A stretch of 25,504 nucleotides of DNA from CALLPQ01 sp038531745 (GTDB lineage: Bacteria > Pseudomonadota > Alphaproteobacteria > Caulobacterales > Parvularculaceae): assembly GCA_038531745.1 (NCBI GenBank), contig JBCBBJ010000023.1, positions 1 through 25,504 on the forward strand, read 5' to 3'. The position numbers were made by a program, and so were the translations under genes. How positions within the stretch are numbered: position 1 is the first letter of the stretch; every line of letters starts with the position of its first letter. Positions 16,447-23,916 of the stretch are shown here, in pieces. The notes beneath the pieces are model-generated. The model had not been told where the DNA came from. It did no database searches and worked only from the letters and a program-made list of their open reading frames with translations.

Positions 16447-16937
16447 AGATAAAGTCCTGTTCCAAACAATCGCAAACCGGGGGCCGAGAAATGGCGGGCA
16501 CGCGTTCGCGGGTGGTCGGTTGCAACACAGGCGCGAAATGGCGCCCCGTGCCACGGTAAATACATGAAATGAGAGGCGTAGATGAAACAAACAGCGACAC
16601 CGTGCGGGGGCGCTAGCATGGCCCGATTGCACTGGCAAGACCATGGCGCTTCACCATTAGGCGGGCGTGTCCTTGTTTGTCGGTGCGGCCAAACCAAAAT
16701 GGAAGACCGAATTGAAAGTCAGGTCCGTCGCGGTGATGGATAACAGGGGTTCAAAAGTACGGCGGGCACGCCATTGGCGAGCGCGAATGAAAAGTCGCCA
16801 CCATTTTTTTTCCGTTGCGGCGCCTTTCCTCCGTTGTCGGAATGGTGTGTGGCGGATCTGCACCACTGTCCCGGATTGGCGCGGTCAGCGGGGCCGATTT
16901 GGCCGTCACCTGTCCCTGTTAAGGATTATGTAACACT

Positions 16938-16971
16938 TTCGGCACAGTTCTGTAAAAGTTTGGCACAGCTC
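16938..16971 (+). promoter_or_regulatory. Direct repeat, possible operator upstream of the receptor gene
   Basis: Two copies of TTyGGCACAGyTC begin at 16938 and 16959, exactly 21 bases (two helical turns) apart, with the core GGCACAG identical. This spacing suits a dimeric or tandem-bound activator or repressor. It ends about 125 bases before the receptor ATG. The protein that binds is unknown. Confidence 0.4.
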
Positions 16972-17039
16972 GGAACCGACAATTGACCTTGCTTGCCGCT
17001 TGTGGCCCTTACTTCACATGGCGAGGGCAGAGAAAATTC

Positions 17040-17062
17040 GCGCATGTTCGTGAAACATGCGC
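17040..17062 (+). promoter_or_regulatory. Perfect inverted repeat in the receptor's upstream leader
   Basis: GCGCATGTT and AACATGCGC form a perfect 9-bp stem around the loop CGTGA. It ends 21 bases before the GGAGG (17084-17088). There is no T-run, so it is not a terminator. It could be a dyad operator or a 5' mRNA hairpin that protects a highly expressed transcript. Confidence 0.5.
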
Positions 17063-17095
17063 CCTTGGGCATTCTAATTAACTGGAGGCATATCA

Positions 17096-20000
17096 ATGCA
17101 AAACAATCTAATGAGAAAGCTGCTGTGCAGCACAGTTCTCGGCGGTGCGGTGATCGCAACAGCGGCCCCTGCAATCGCTCAGGACGACGACGATGATGCT
17201 ATCGTCGTAACCGGTTCACGCCTGAACCAGGCAAACCTGATCGCACCGAGCCAAGTGACACAGGTTGATGCCGGTGAAATCGATACACGTGGTACAACGC
17301 GGATCGAAGACCTGATCAACATCCTTCCACAGGCTTTTGCCGGTCAGACATCAGAAGTATCAAACGGCGCGACGGGTACATCAAACCTGAACCTGCGTGG
17401 TCTTGGCGCGATCCGGACATTGGTTCTGATCGACGGCAAGCGCTTGCCTTTTGGTTCACCGACGTCTTCACCAGCCAACCTTGACCTCGTACCAGCTCAG
17501 CTGCTCGAGCGTGTAGACATCACCACCGGTGGTGGCTCGGCTGTTTATGGTTCAGACGCCATCGGCGGTGTTGCCAACTTTATTCTGCGTCGTGACTTCG
17601 AAGGTATCGAGTTCGACGGTCAGGTTGGGTTCTATCAAGACGGCAACAATAACGACTTCGCTGAAGGCGTTCTGGCTGCTGCTCAGCAACCGATCCCAGG
17701 CGGCGTGACCGACGGTCGTGACGTTCTGATCAGTGCTACCCTTGGTGCAAACACACCAGATGGTCGCGGTAACGTAACCGCCTTTATTTCTTATCAGGAC
17801 CAGAACGCAATCGTTCAGGCTGACCGGGTAACATCGGCCTGTGCCTTCGGTCCCTCCAGTGGTGCGCAGAGCTTTGAAGGCGTCGGCTGTGTAGGTTCTT
17901 CTACTTTCCGCCGGTTCTTTTCTGGCGGTGATTTCTTCCAGGAAGAAGATGGTACATTTGTCGATTTTGTAGGTGGTCCATCGCAAACATTTAACTTTGC
18001 GCCAGACAACTTCTTCCAGCGTCCTAACGAGCGGTTCAATTTCACAACGCTTGCTCGCTACGAAATCACTGACGATATCGAAGCCTATCTCGACCTTACG
18101 TTTGTGAACAACACCACGGATGCTCAGATCGCCTTTTCTGGTACGTTCTTCCGTCCGTTCCAAGTAAACTGTGATAACCCTTTTCTCGATGCGCCAATTT
18201 CAGCTGACGAGGGTGGCGGCACATACCGTGAGCGCATTTGTACGCCTGAGCAGATCGCTGCAGGCGATGATGTGGGGTTGACCGTTGGTCGTCGAAACGT
18301 TGAAGGTGGTCCACGGAACCTGTTTATCGATCTAACAACATGGCGCGGTGTTGGTGGTTTCCGAGGCAATCTCGGCGAGAACTTCCAGTGGGATGCGTTC
18401 GGTCAGTTCGGCCGGACATCCTTGACGCGGATCTCCACAAACGACCTCAATTTTGAGGCAACACAGCAGGCATTCTTTGTTGTTGATTCTGAAGGTGGAC
18501 CGGTTTGCCGTGACAATAGCGGTGGCTGTGTTCCCTATAACATCTTTCAGCGTGGACCGGGTGGCGAAACTCTTGTGACGCAAGAAGCCACCGATTTTAT
18601 CCAAGGTACAGCCTTTGTGAACGGTACAACCGAGCAAATTGTTCTCGGCGGCACGTTTCAGGGTGATTTGACCGAATATGGCTTCCAATCACCTCTGGCT
18701 GATGCCGGTATTCAGGCCCTCGTCGGTGTGGAATATCGTCGTGATCAATTGGAAAGTCAGCCCGACAATCTTTCTCAAATTCCGGGCGGTCGTGGTCTGA
18801 CTGGTGTAGGCGGCGGTACACTGCCAGTTGCAGGTGAAGTAAGCGTCACCGAGCTGTTCTTTGAAACGCAAATCCCGCTTATCCAGGGTCGCACGTTCTT
18901 CGAAGAATTAGCAATCAATGGTGCTTACCGTTTCTCCGACTACACCACAGACGGTAACGGTGTTCAGAACAGCTTCTCCACGTCCACATTTGCCGCCGGT
19001 CTTGCCTGGGCACCCGTTCGCGAATTCCGCGTTCGTGCACAGTTCCAGCGTGCCCTGCGTGCACCAAACGTGATCGAGCTGTTTACAGGCCAGAACACAG
19101 GTCTGTTCAACGCCACAGCAGGTGCCAACGGTTTGTTTGACCCCTGTGCCGGTGACTTCGACCCAGCGACAGCGGTTCCAGAGCCAGAGCGTTCGTTTGC
19201 CGAGTGTGCGAACACAGGTGTGACCCAGGCCCAGTTCGGTACTATTCCGGATAACCCCGCCGGTCAGCTGAACTCGATCACTGGTGGTAACCCGTTGCTT
19301 GGCCCAGAAAGCTCCGACACCTTTACAGTGGGTGCGGTATTCCAGCCAAGCTTTGTCGACGGTCTGAACATCTCGGTTGATTACTTCAACATCACCGTAA
19401 ACGATGCCATCGCAACAATCCCGGCGGTTACGTCTTTGACCAACTGCTTGGATAGTGGCGATGCCGTTTTCTGTGACCTTATCCAGCGGGACGACTTTGG
19501 TTCACTTTTCTTGAGCAATAGTGCAACAGTTGGCGGTCAGACGGTAACGGCCGGCGTTCTTGCTGCAAATGTCAACATTGCCGAGCTTTCCACGTCCGGT
19601 ATCGACTTTGCCCTCGGTTACAACTTTGACCTGGGCAACCAGGGTGGTCTGAACTTCAACTATGTTTCGACCTACCTGTTCTCCAACGCATTCATTCCGG
19701 TGCCAGGTCAGGATGAAGTAGAATGTGTTCGCCTGTATGCTGGTCAGTGCGGTAACCCGACCCCAGCCTACCGTCACCGGATGCTGTCCACGTGGCAGAC
19801 ACCGTTTGATGTCGATCTGACGGCCACATGGCGTTACTTTGGTGCGGTCGATCTGTTCGGCGGCGCCACAGGTGTTGCGGTTGATGATCGCTTCAACGCT
19901 GAGCACTACTTCGATATCGCGGCGTCATGGAATGTTCGTGAGAACGTGACACTGCGTGCCGGTATGCAGAACATCTTCGACAATGATCCGCCCTCAGGTA

Positions 20001-20098
20001 CACAAAGTGGTGCTGGCTTCGGGAATGGTAACACCTACCCAGGCATCTACGACTCCACAGGTCGGTTCATCTTCTTCGGTGTGAATATCGGTCTCTAA
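17096..20098 (+). CDS. TonB-dependent outer membrane receptor
   Basis: This 1000-residue outer membrane transporter has a signal peptide (LLCSTVLGGAVIATAAPAIA, cleaved before QDDDDD), a TonB-box-like AIVVTGSRL at about residues 35-43, a plug domain (RIEDLINILPQAF, LNLRGLGAIRTLVLIDGKRL, LLERVDITTGGGSAVYGSDA, IGGVANFIL) and a 22-strand-type barrel. Late motifs are VRAQFQRALRAPNVIELF, ESSDTFTVGAVF and a C-terminal FIFFGVNIGL ending in a hydrophobic residue. It imports a siderophore, sugar or peptide; the substrate is not evident, and no TonB-ExbBD genes are near. The mature protein has 12 Cys in six local pairs, likely loop disulfides. GGAGG lies seven bases before ATG. Codons favour GGT, CGT and ACA more than neighbouring genes, as in highly expressed genes. 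A strong terminator follows. Confidence 0.96.
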   Translation: MQNNLMRKLLCSTVLGGAVIATAAPAIAQDDDDDAIVVTGSRLNQANLIAPSQVTQVDAGEIDTRGTTRIEDLINILPQAFAGQTSEVSNGATGTSNLNLRGLGAIRTLVLIDGKRLPFGSPTSSPANLDLVPAQLLERVDITTGGGSAVYGSDAIGGVANFILRRDFEGIEFDGQVGFYQDGNNNDFAEGVLAAAQQPIPGGVTDGRDVLISATLGANTPDGRGNVTAFISYQDQNAIVQADRVTSACAFGPSSGAQSFEGVGCVGSSTFRRFFSGGDFFQEEDGTFVDFVGGPSQTFNFAPDNFFQRPNERFNFTTLARYEITDDIEAYLDLTFVNNTTDAQIAFSGTFFRPFQVNCDNPFLDAPISADEGGGTYRERICTPEQIAAGDDVGLTVGRRNVEGGPRNLFIDLTTWRGVGGFRGNLGENFQWDAFGQFGRTSLTRISTNDLNFEATQQAFFVVDSEGGPVCRDNSGGCVPYNIFQRGPGGETLVTQEATDFIQGTAFVNGTTEQIVLGGTFQGDLTEYGFQSPLADAGIQALVGVEYRRDQLESQPDNLSQIPGGRGLTGVGGGTLPVAGEVSVTELFFETQIPLIQGRTFFEELAINGAYRFSDYTTDGNGVQNSFSTSTFAAGLAWAPVREFRVRAQFQRALRAPNVIELFTGQNTGLFNATAGANGLFDPCAGDFDPATAVPEPERSFAECANTGVTQAQFGTIPDNPAGQLNSITGGNPLLGPESSDTFTVGAVFQPSFVDGLNISVDYFNITVNDAIATIPAVTSLTNCLDSGDAVFCDLIQRDDFGSLFLSNSATVGGQTVTAGVLAANVNIAELSTSGIDFALGYNFDLGNQGGLNFNYVSTYLFSNAFIPVPGQDEVECVRLYAGQCGNPTPAYRHRMLSTWQTPFDVDLTATWRYFGAVDLFGGATGVAVDDRFNAEHYFDIAASWNVRENVTLRAGMQNIFDNDPPSGTQSGAGFGNGNTYPGIYDSTGRFIFFGVNIGL

Positions 20099-20134
20099 GA
20101 CTCGCTATTCGACGAAGACGATTTTCAAGATTGG

Positions 20135-20166
20135 CGCCGCAGGCTATATTGCCTGCGGCGTTTTTT
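20135..20166 (+). terminator. Intrinsic terminator of the TonB-dependent receptor gene
   Basis: A perfect 10-bp stem CGCCGCAGGC / GCCTGCGGCG with loop TATATT is followed directly by six T. It lies 37 bases after the receptor stop codon and 16 bases before the next gene's ATG. Confidence 0.95.
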
Positions 20167-20182
20167 ATTGTGAGATTATCGA

Positions 20183-20764
20183 ATGACAAATTCTCTCTGT
20201 TGCTCCTCACGTATGGGCCTTGCTCTCATTCTTCTCAGCGTCACCTTTACCGGAATTGAACCCGTTGCTGCGCAGCCCGGTGGTCTCGTGGCAAAGTTGC
20301 AGGCGTGTAAGTCATTGCAGAACGACGGCGAGCGATTGGCGTGCCTTGATCGTGTTCTTGCCGCTTTGCCCGGTTCCGAGGGTCTGGCGCGGGAGCAGTT
20401 GGTGGCAGATGAGCGAGCAGAAATTGCAAACCCCGCGCCTGAGCCCATGCCCGCGCCTGCCCTTGTGACAACAGCTGAGGACAGGTTTGGCCAGGCTGAT
20501 CTCGCTCGCCGCGAACGAGCGGAAAAGGCACCCGAAAGCATTGAGGTCGAAGTTGCGGAGATCTTGCTCACCCGTGCGGGTCGTTATGTGGTCCGGCTTA
20601 AAAACGGCCAAGAGTGGCGACAGTTAAAAGCCGATACTAAAAAGCTGCGATTTTCCGACGATGCATCGGGTGAAACTGCGATCTTGCAGTCGAAACTCTT
20701 TGGGGCCCACAGCCTGCGCCTGGCGGGGAGCAACCGTTCTATCAGGGTGGAGCGACGTAAATAG
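20183..20764 (+). CDS. Exported protein of unknown function, paralogue A
   Basis: This 193-residue protein starts with a signal peptide (MGLALILLSVTFTGIEPVAA, cleaved near VAA-Q), so it is periplasmic. A short conserved N-terminal motif, ACKSLQNDGERLACLDRVL, is followed by a Pro/Ala-rich linker and a C-terminal small beta domain with NGQEWRQLKADT and HSLRLAGSNRSIRVERRK. The C-terminal 63 residues are about half identical to the protein encoded at 21988-22554, so the two are paralogues. The Cys-x-x-[IL]...RLACLD pattern occurs in various exported proteobacterial proteins of unknown role. It starts only 16 bases after the receptor's terminator, and its own promoter is not apparent. Confidence 0.75.
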   Translation: MTNSLCCSSRMGLALILLSVTFTGIEPVAAQPGGLVAKLQACKSLQNDGERLACLDRVLAALPGSEGLAREQLVADERAEIANPAPEPMPAPALVTTAEDRFGQADLARRERAEKAPESIEVEVAEILLTRAGRYVVRLKNGQEWRQLKADTKKLRFSDDASGETAILQSKLFGAHSLRLAGSNRSIRVERRK

Positions 20765-20921
20765 TTAGCCTCACTTCGCGCAAGGTGTTGTAATCATAGT
20801 GCTACTGCGCATCATGCGACGAACAGGGCGCAATTATCGCAAGAACATCATTGCGTTAGTGGTGCTTCCGCCGGCACCGCGTTAGGGTTCTGGAACAATC
20901 GCACACTGAGGAGAGTTTTAA

Positions 20922-21311
20922 ATGAAGTTGAATTTTACGGATCCACGCTTACACGCTGCGGTGCTTGTGGCCTTTGCCACGGCCTGCACCACAACCGGCG
21001 AAAGTGCCCAAAGCGTTCAGGCGAGCGCCAATGCGGTGGAAGCCAACAGTGCCGATCTTTCGGAAACGCCCGCAACAGACGCTGCCGAAGATGCGACCGA
21101 TGAGAAAAGCGTAAAAACAGCCTCCGCTGATGGTGTGAACGAAGAAGACGAAAACCGCATCATCTGTAAACGCCAACGGGTTACCGGTTCGCGCTTTACA
21201 AAAAAAATCTGCCGGACTTGGGCAGAGTGGAAACAAAGCGCAGAATCGGGCCGTGAATTTGCAGAACAATCCTCACGCCGTGGTGGACTGATTGCACCGG
21301 GTTCGAACTAA
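20922..21311 (+). CDS. Small putative lipoprotein of unknown function
   Basis: This 129-residue protein has an export signal with a possible lipobox FATAC at Cys22, though the -3 residue is Ala and not Leu, so lipidation is likely but not certain. The middle (about 23-75) is low-complexity, rich in Ala, Glu, Asp, Thr and Ser, like a flexible tether. The conserved part is the C-terminus, RIICKRQRVTGSRFTKKICR followed by TWAEW, with two Cys that could pair. Similar short C-terminal Cys/Arg modules occur in other alphaproteobacterial exported proteins, with no function known to me. GAGGAG precedes the ATG. A strong terminator lies 68 bases downstream. Confidence 0.8.
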   Translation: MKLNFTDPRLHAAVLVAFATACTTTGESAQSVQASANAVEANSADLSETPATDAAEDATDEKSVKTASADGVNEEDENRIICKRQRVTGSRFTKKICRTWAEWKQSAESGREFAEQSSRRGGLIAPGSN

Positions 21312-21378
21312 GGAAAATAGGTGAGGTCGGCGATAGTCTTTATCGGCGCACCTTCTCCCGGTTTGGAGTGCTCCTTTG

Positions 21379-21417
21379 ATAGGCTGCCTCTCTAATAGAG
21401 AGGCAGCCTATTTTTTT
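21379..21417 (+). terminator. Strong intrinsic terminator after the small lipoprotein gene
   Basis: A perfect 15-bp stem (ATAGGCTGCCTCTCT paired with AGAGAGGCAGCCTAT) closes a 3-base loop and runs into seven T (21411-21417). On the minus strand there is no T-run after the stem, so it mainly serves the plus strand. Confidence 0.95.
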
Positions 21418-21443
21418 AAGGATATCATCGGTATACGCACACT

Positions 21444-22007
21444 TTACTGGCCATAATCCTCAATGGCGGTGAAAAGAGTTTGCACCTGTTGGTGTTCGGT
21501 GGTCGTCATAAACGGGTTGGGTGTGTCGAAGATCAGCACATGGCGGTCGGCGCGGCTATTGTTCCAGGCTTCGTGTTCGATGGTATCGTCAAAGACCATC
21601 GCTTCGCCAAAGATCCAGGGGCGGGTCTGGGCACCCACACGCAGGGCGCAGCCTTCGGGAATGACGAGGGGCAGGTGCCCGATCAACCGTGTGTTGATCA
21701 GTCCCGTATGCGGCGGGATTTTCACACCGGCTTTGAGTTGTGAGAATAGCACGGTGGGTGAATGCCCCGGAATATTGGCCTTGGTCACCTGTTTCATGAT
21801 GGCGGTGGTTTTCGGAAACCGCGCCTGGATAGCGGCATCGGGCTTGCCGTCGCGCCAAAGAAATAGTGCGCTCCAGCCGTCATTGTCCATCATGCCCGAA
21901 TGATCCGCTCGCGCACTATCGGTGTTTCTGGAAACATAAGGCTGAAAGCTGTTGCTGGCATTAATCTCGCGCAGGAGTTCGTCGCGGATGTCCGCGGTGG
22001 CGGTCAT
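21444..22007 (-). CDS. Aspartyl/asparaginyl beta-hydroxylase family protein
   Basis: This 187-residue protein matches the Fe(II)/2-oxoglutarate aspartyl/asparaginyl beta-hydroxylase domain. Visible features are NDGWSALFLWRDGK, PTVLFSQLKAGVKIPPHTGL with the first iron His at 100, NTRLIGHLPLVIPEGC with a likely co-substrate Arg at 107, and FDDTIEHEAWNNS with the second His at 145. The family uses a two-His iron site, which fits. There is no signal peptide, so it acts in the cytoplasm, perhaps on a protein or lipid; bacterial LpxO-type enzymes hydroxylate lipid A. The ATG at 22007 overlaps the 5' end of the divergent paralogue B by 20 bases and has only a weak GAGA upstream. Confidence 0.9.
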   Translation of the reverse strand: MTATADIRDELLREINASNSFQPYVSRNTDSARADHSGMMDNDGWSALFLWRDGKPDAAIQARFPKTTAIMKQVTKANIPGHSPTVLFSQLKAGVKIPPHTGLINTRLIGHLPLVIPEGCALRVGAQTRPWIFGEAMVFDDTIEHEAWNNSRADRHVLIFDTPNPFMTTTEHQQVQTLFTAIEDYGQ

Positions 22008-22554
22008 TGGTTCTCAGGCCGGCGCGCAGGTGTCGACGTCTGACGAGGCACCTGCAACCCTGAGCGATTTTGTTGCCTGCAAACCGATCACGGACCCGGC
22101 GCAACGTCTCGCCTGCCTCGACAGCGCACTGGGCAGAACGGTTGCAACCGGCCCTGTGTCGGCGAACAGCGGTGGTGTGTCTTCATTGGTAACTGCCGGT
22201 GGCCCCGATGAGGCCATGGCAGAGGCGGAGACAACAATATCGGCTCCGCCCCGCTCGTTTGCGCCTGCGGCGGAGAACAATTTTGGTTTAAGCGCTGAAC
22301 AGGTTCTGCAAAAAAAGCGTCCAGACAGCCAGACAGCACAAACGGTTTCAATCAGCCGGACGAAATCTGGCAAATACGTCATTGTTTTAGAGAACGGCCA
22401 GATCTGGCGACAATTGAAAGCAGATACAAACCGTCTTTTCGTTCGCGACGACGGTGCTGGTGCGGTGGCCGTTATCAAAAAACGCTCACTCGGCTCACAC
22501 GCCCTTTCGCTGGAGGGCAGCAAGCGGTCGATAAAGGTAAAACGGATTAAATAG
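21988..22554 (+). CDS. Exported-like protein of unknown function, paralogue B
   Basis: From ATG 21988 this protein is 188 residues. It shares the layout of paralogue A: an N-terminal ACKPITDPAQRLACLDSAL, a Ser/Ala/Pro-rich linker, then SGKYVIVLENGQIWRQLKAD and HALSLEGSKRSIKVKRIK. I count about 32 identities over the last 63 residues. Its secretion signal looks truncated (MSAVAVIGSQAGAQ). A TTG start at 21952 would add a basic RR-containing segment but lies deeper inside the divergent hydroxylase gene. AGGAG (21973-21977) lies ten bases before ATG 21988. The head-to-head overlap suggests a duplicated copy that lost part of its original 5' end, or a mis-set start in one gene. Confidence 0.7.
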   Translation: MSAVAVIGSQAGAQVSTSDEAPATLSDFVACKPITDPAQRLACLDSALGRTVATGPVSANSGGVSSLVTAGGPDEAMAEAETTISAPPRSFAPAAENNFGLSAEQVLQKKRPDSQTAQTVSISRTKSGKYVIVLENGQIWRQLKADTNRLFVRDDGAGAVAVIKKRSLGSHALSLEGSKRSIKVKRIK

Positions 22555-22654
22555 CTCCTTGGCTGATATCTACCTGTCCACCGTGAGTTAGACGACCTTT
22601 TCTAGACAAATTGGCAAATAGATACGGGTTTCAAAGACGCTCAGCGCCATATCC

Positions 22655-23800
22655 CTATTTCGGTGCCCTGCACAAAACGCCGCCGCGCAGGGCGTGGGGC
22701 GCACGGGTGGTTTTTGGGAAGCTGATCGGTAAGTCCCGCAGTGCCCGAACGGCCAGATAGGCGAAACACTCCGCTTCCAGATCATCGCCGCGCCAACCCA
22801 CATCCTGCGCGGGCACGACGGGTGCGCTGAGTGCCTTGCCCAGCGCTTCCATCAATGCGGCATTATGGCGCCCGCCACCGCAGACGATCCACTCGCCCAC
22901 AGGTTCGGGCAGGAAAGGCTCGCTCGCCCTCACGCACGCGGCGGAAAAGGCCGTTAGCGTTGCCGCACCATCGTCAAGCGCAAGGTCAAGCACGTGATCA
23001 AGCTTGAAGTCATACCGGTCCAGCGATTTTGGCGGCTTGCGGCGCATATAGGGGGCAAGAAGCATCATCCGTAAAACATCCGTATGCACCTTACCGCGCC
23101 GGGCGCAGGCGCCATCTTTGTCCATTGTCTCGCCAGACTTCATTTGCATCCATTCATCAATCAGGCCATTGCCGGGCCCGCAATCAAAGGCCAGCAATCC
23201 CTCCGCCGCACCATCAGCCGGCACATAGGTAATATTGCCAACCCCGCCGAGATTAAGCACGCCCACGGGGTGGTCACGCCCCAGCTTGCGCACCATCGCA
23301 GCGTGATAGACCGGCGCTAGCGGCGCGCCCTCCCCGCCAAGCATCACATCGGCAGCGCGAAAGTTAAACACCGTGTCGATACCGGTTTCGCGGGCAAGAC
23401 ACTCCCCATCCCCAATCTGCCAGGTGCGCCCTTGGTCTTCGGGCCCCATGATGGGAAAATTGGGGGAGCGATGGAAAATCGTCTGCCCGTGGAAACCGAT
23501 GACATCGATGCGTTCTGCATGCAGATTATTGTCCTCCAAGAGGGCCTCCACCACATCGCGGTGCACTTGCGTAATCTCCCCCGTGGCCTTGCCAATCACA
23601 TCGGCGCCGTCGCGCCCCTCCCGCGCGGCTTTGATTGCGCGGTTGATTGTTGCCTTCAGGTCAGGCGTGTAGGGGCGATGGAGCGTCGGCCCAAACACGA
23701 GCTCATCTTCCCCGTCGGTGCGGATCAAGGCTGCATCGACCCCGTCCAGCGACGTACCACTCATGAGCCCGATGGCCGTGCGAATAGTGCCCTCAGCCAT
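22655..23800 (-). CDS. anmK: Anhydro-N-acetylmuramic acid kinase
   Basis: This 381-residue enzyme phosphorylates and opens 1,6-anhydro-MurNAc, recycling cell-wall sugar. It has the ATPase/hexokinase-like fold: phosphate loop IGLMSGTSLDGVDAAL (about residues 10-25), the substrate region VIGFHGQTIFHRSP, VLNLGGVGNITYVP, FDCGPGNGLIDEW and the C-terminal WIVCGGGRHNAALM. Length is usual for the family. GGGGG lies five bases before ATG 23800. A 17-codon open frame with its own good ribosome-binding site lies just upstream and overlaps the start codon. The gene is divergent from tyrS. Convergent paralogue B ends 100 bases away with no clear hairpin between. Confidence 0.96.
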   Translation of the reverse strand: MAEGTIRTAIGLMSGTSLDGVDAALIRTDGEDELVFGPTLHRPYTPDLKATINRAIKAAREGRDGADVIGKATGEITQVHRDVVEALLEDNNLHAERIDVIGFHGQTIFHRSPNFPIMGPEDQGRTWQIGDGECLARETGIDTVFNFRAADVMLGGEGAPLAPVYHAAMVRKLGRDHPVGVLNLGGVGNITYVPADGAAEGLLAFDCGPGNGLIDEWMQMKSGETMDKDGACARRGKVHTDVLRMMLLAPYMRRKPPKSLDRYDFKLDHVLDLALDDGAATLTAFSAACVRASEPFLPEPVGEWIVCGGGRHNAALMEALGKALSAPVVPAQDVGWRGDDLEAECFAYLAVRALRDLPISFPKTTRAPHALRGGVLCRAPK

Positions 23801-23846
23801 GGTAGCCCCCGGCCTGCCCGCGCGGTTGGAAATCTGACAGCGCCAT
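23793..23846 (-). CDS. Possible leader ORF upstream of anmK (17 codons)
   Basis: A short frame, MALSDFQPRGQAGGYHG, starts at ATG 23846 with GGGAG five bases upstream and ends in TGA that overlaps the anmK ATG in another frame. The sequence around its start, GGGRGCTACCATGGC, is repeated at the anmK start 46 bases downstream. It could couple translation to anmK, or it is simply a duplicated initiation region. No homology is known to me. Confidence 0.3.
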   Translation of the reverse strand: MALSDFQPRGQAGGYHG

Positions 23847-23916
23847 GGTAGCTCCCTGTTTCATCCGGGGCGCGCCGTTGTGCTCGCCCCTCTCCATGAT
23901 TGCAGGCTTCAATCTA

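Larger units (their letters stand above)
16447..17095. other. Long divergent intergenic region, atpH / TonB-dependent receptor
   Basis: No gene is supported in these 649 bases; several short open frames lack ribosome-binding sites and resemblance to proteins. The left part must contain the atpHA promoter and carries an imperfect inverted repeat (16541-16557 with 16599-16613). The right part holds a direct repeat at 16938-16971, a TTGACC at 16983 without a clear -10 partner, and a perfect 9-bp hairpin just before the receptor's ribosome-binding site. Confidence 0.6.

Noticed and set aside
16961..16975. TGGCAC resembling a sigma-54 -24 element, also at 4024-4029
   Set aside because: Neither copy has a TTGC-type -12 element at the required spacing.
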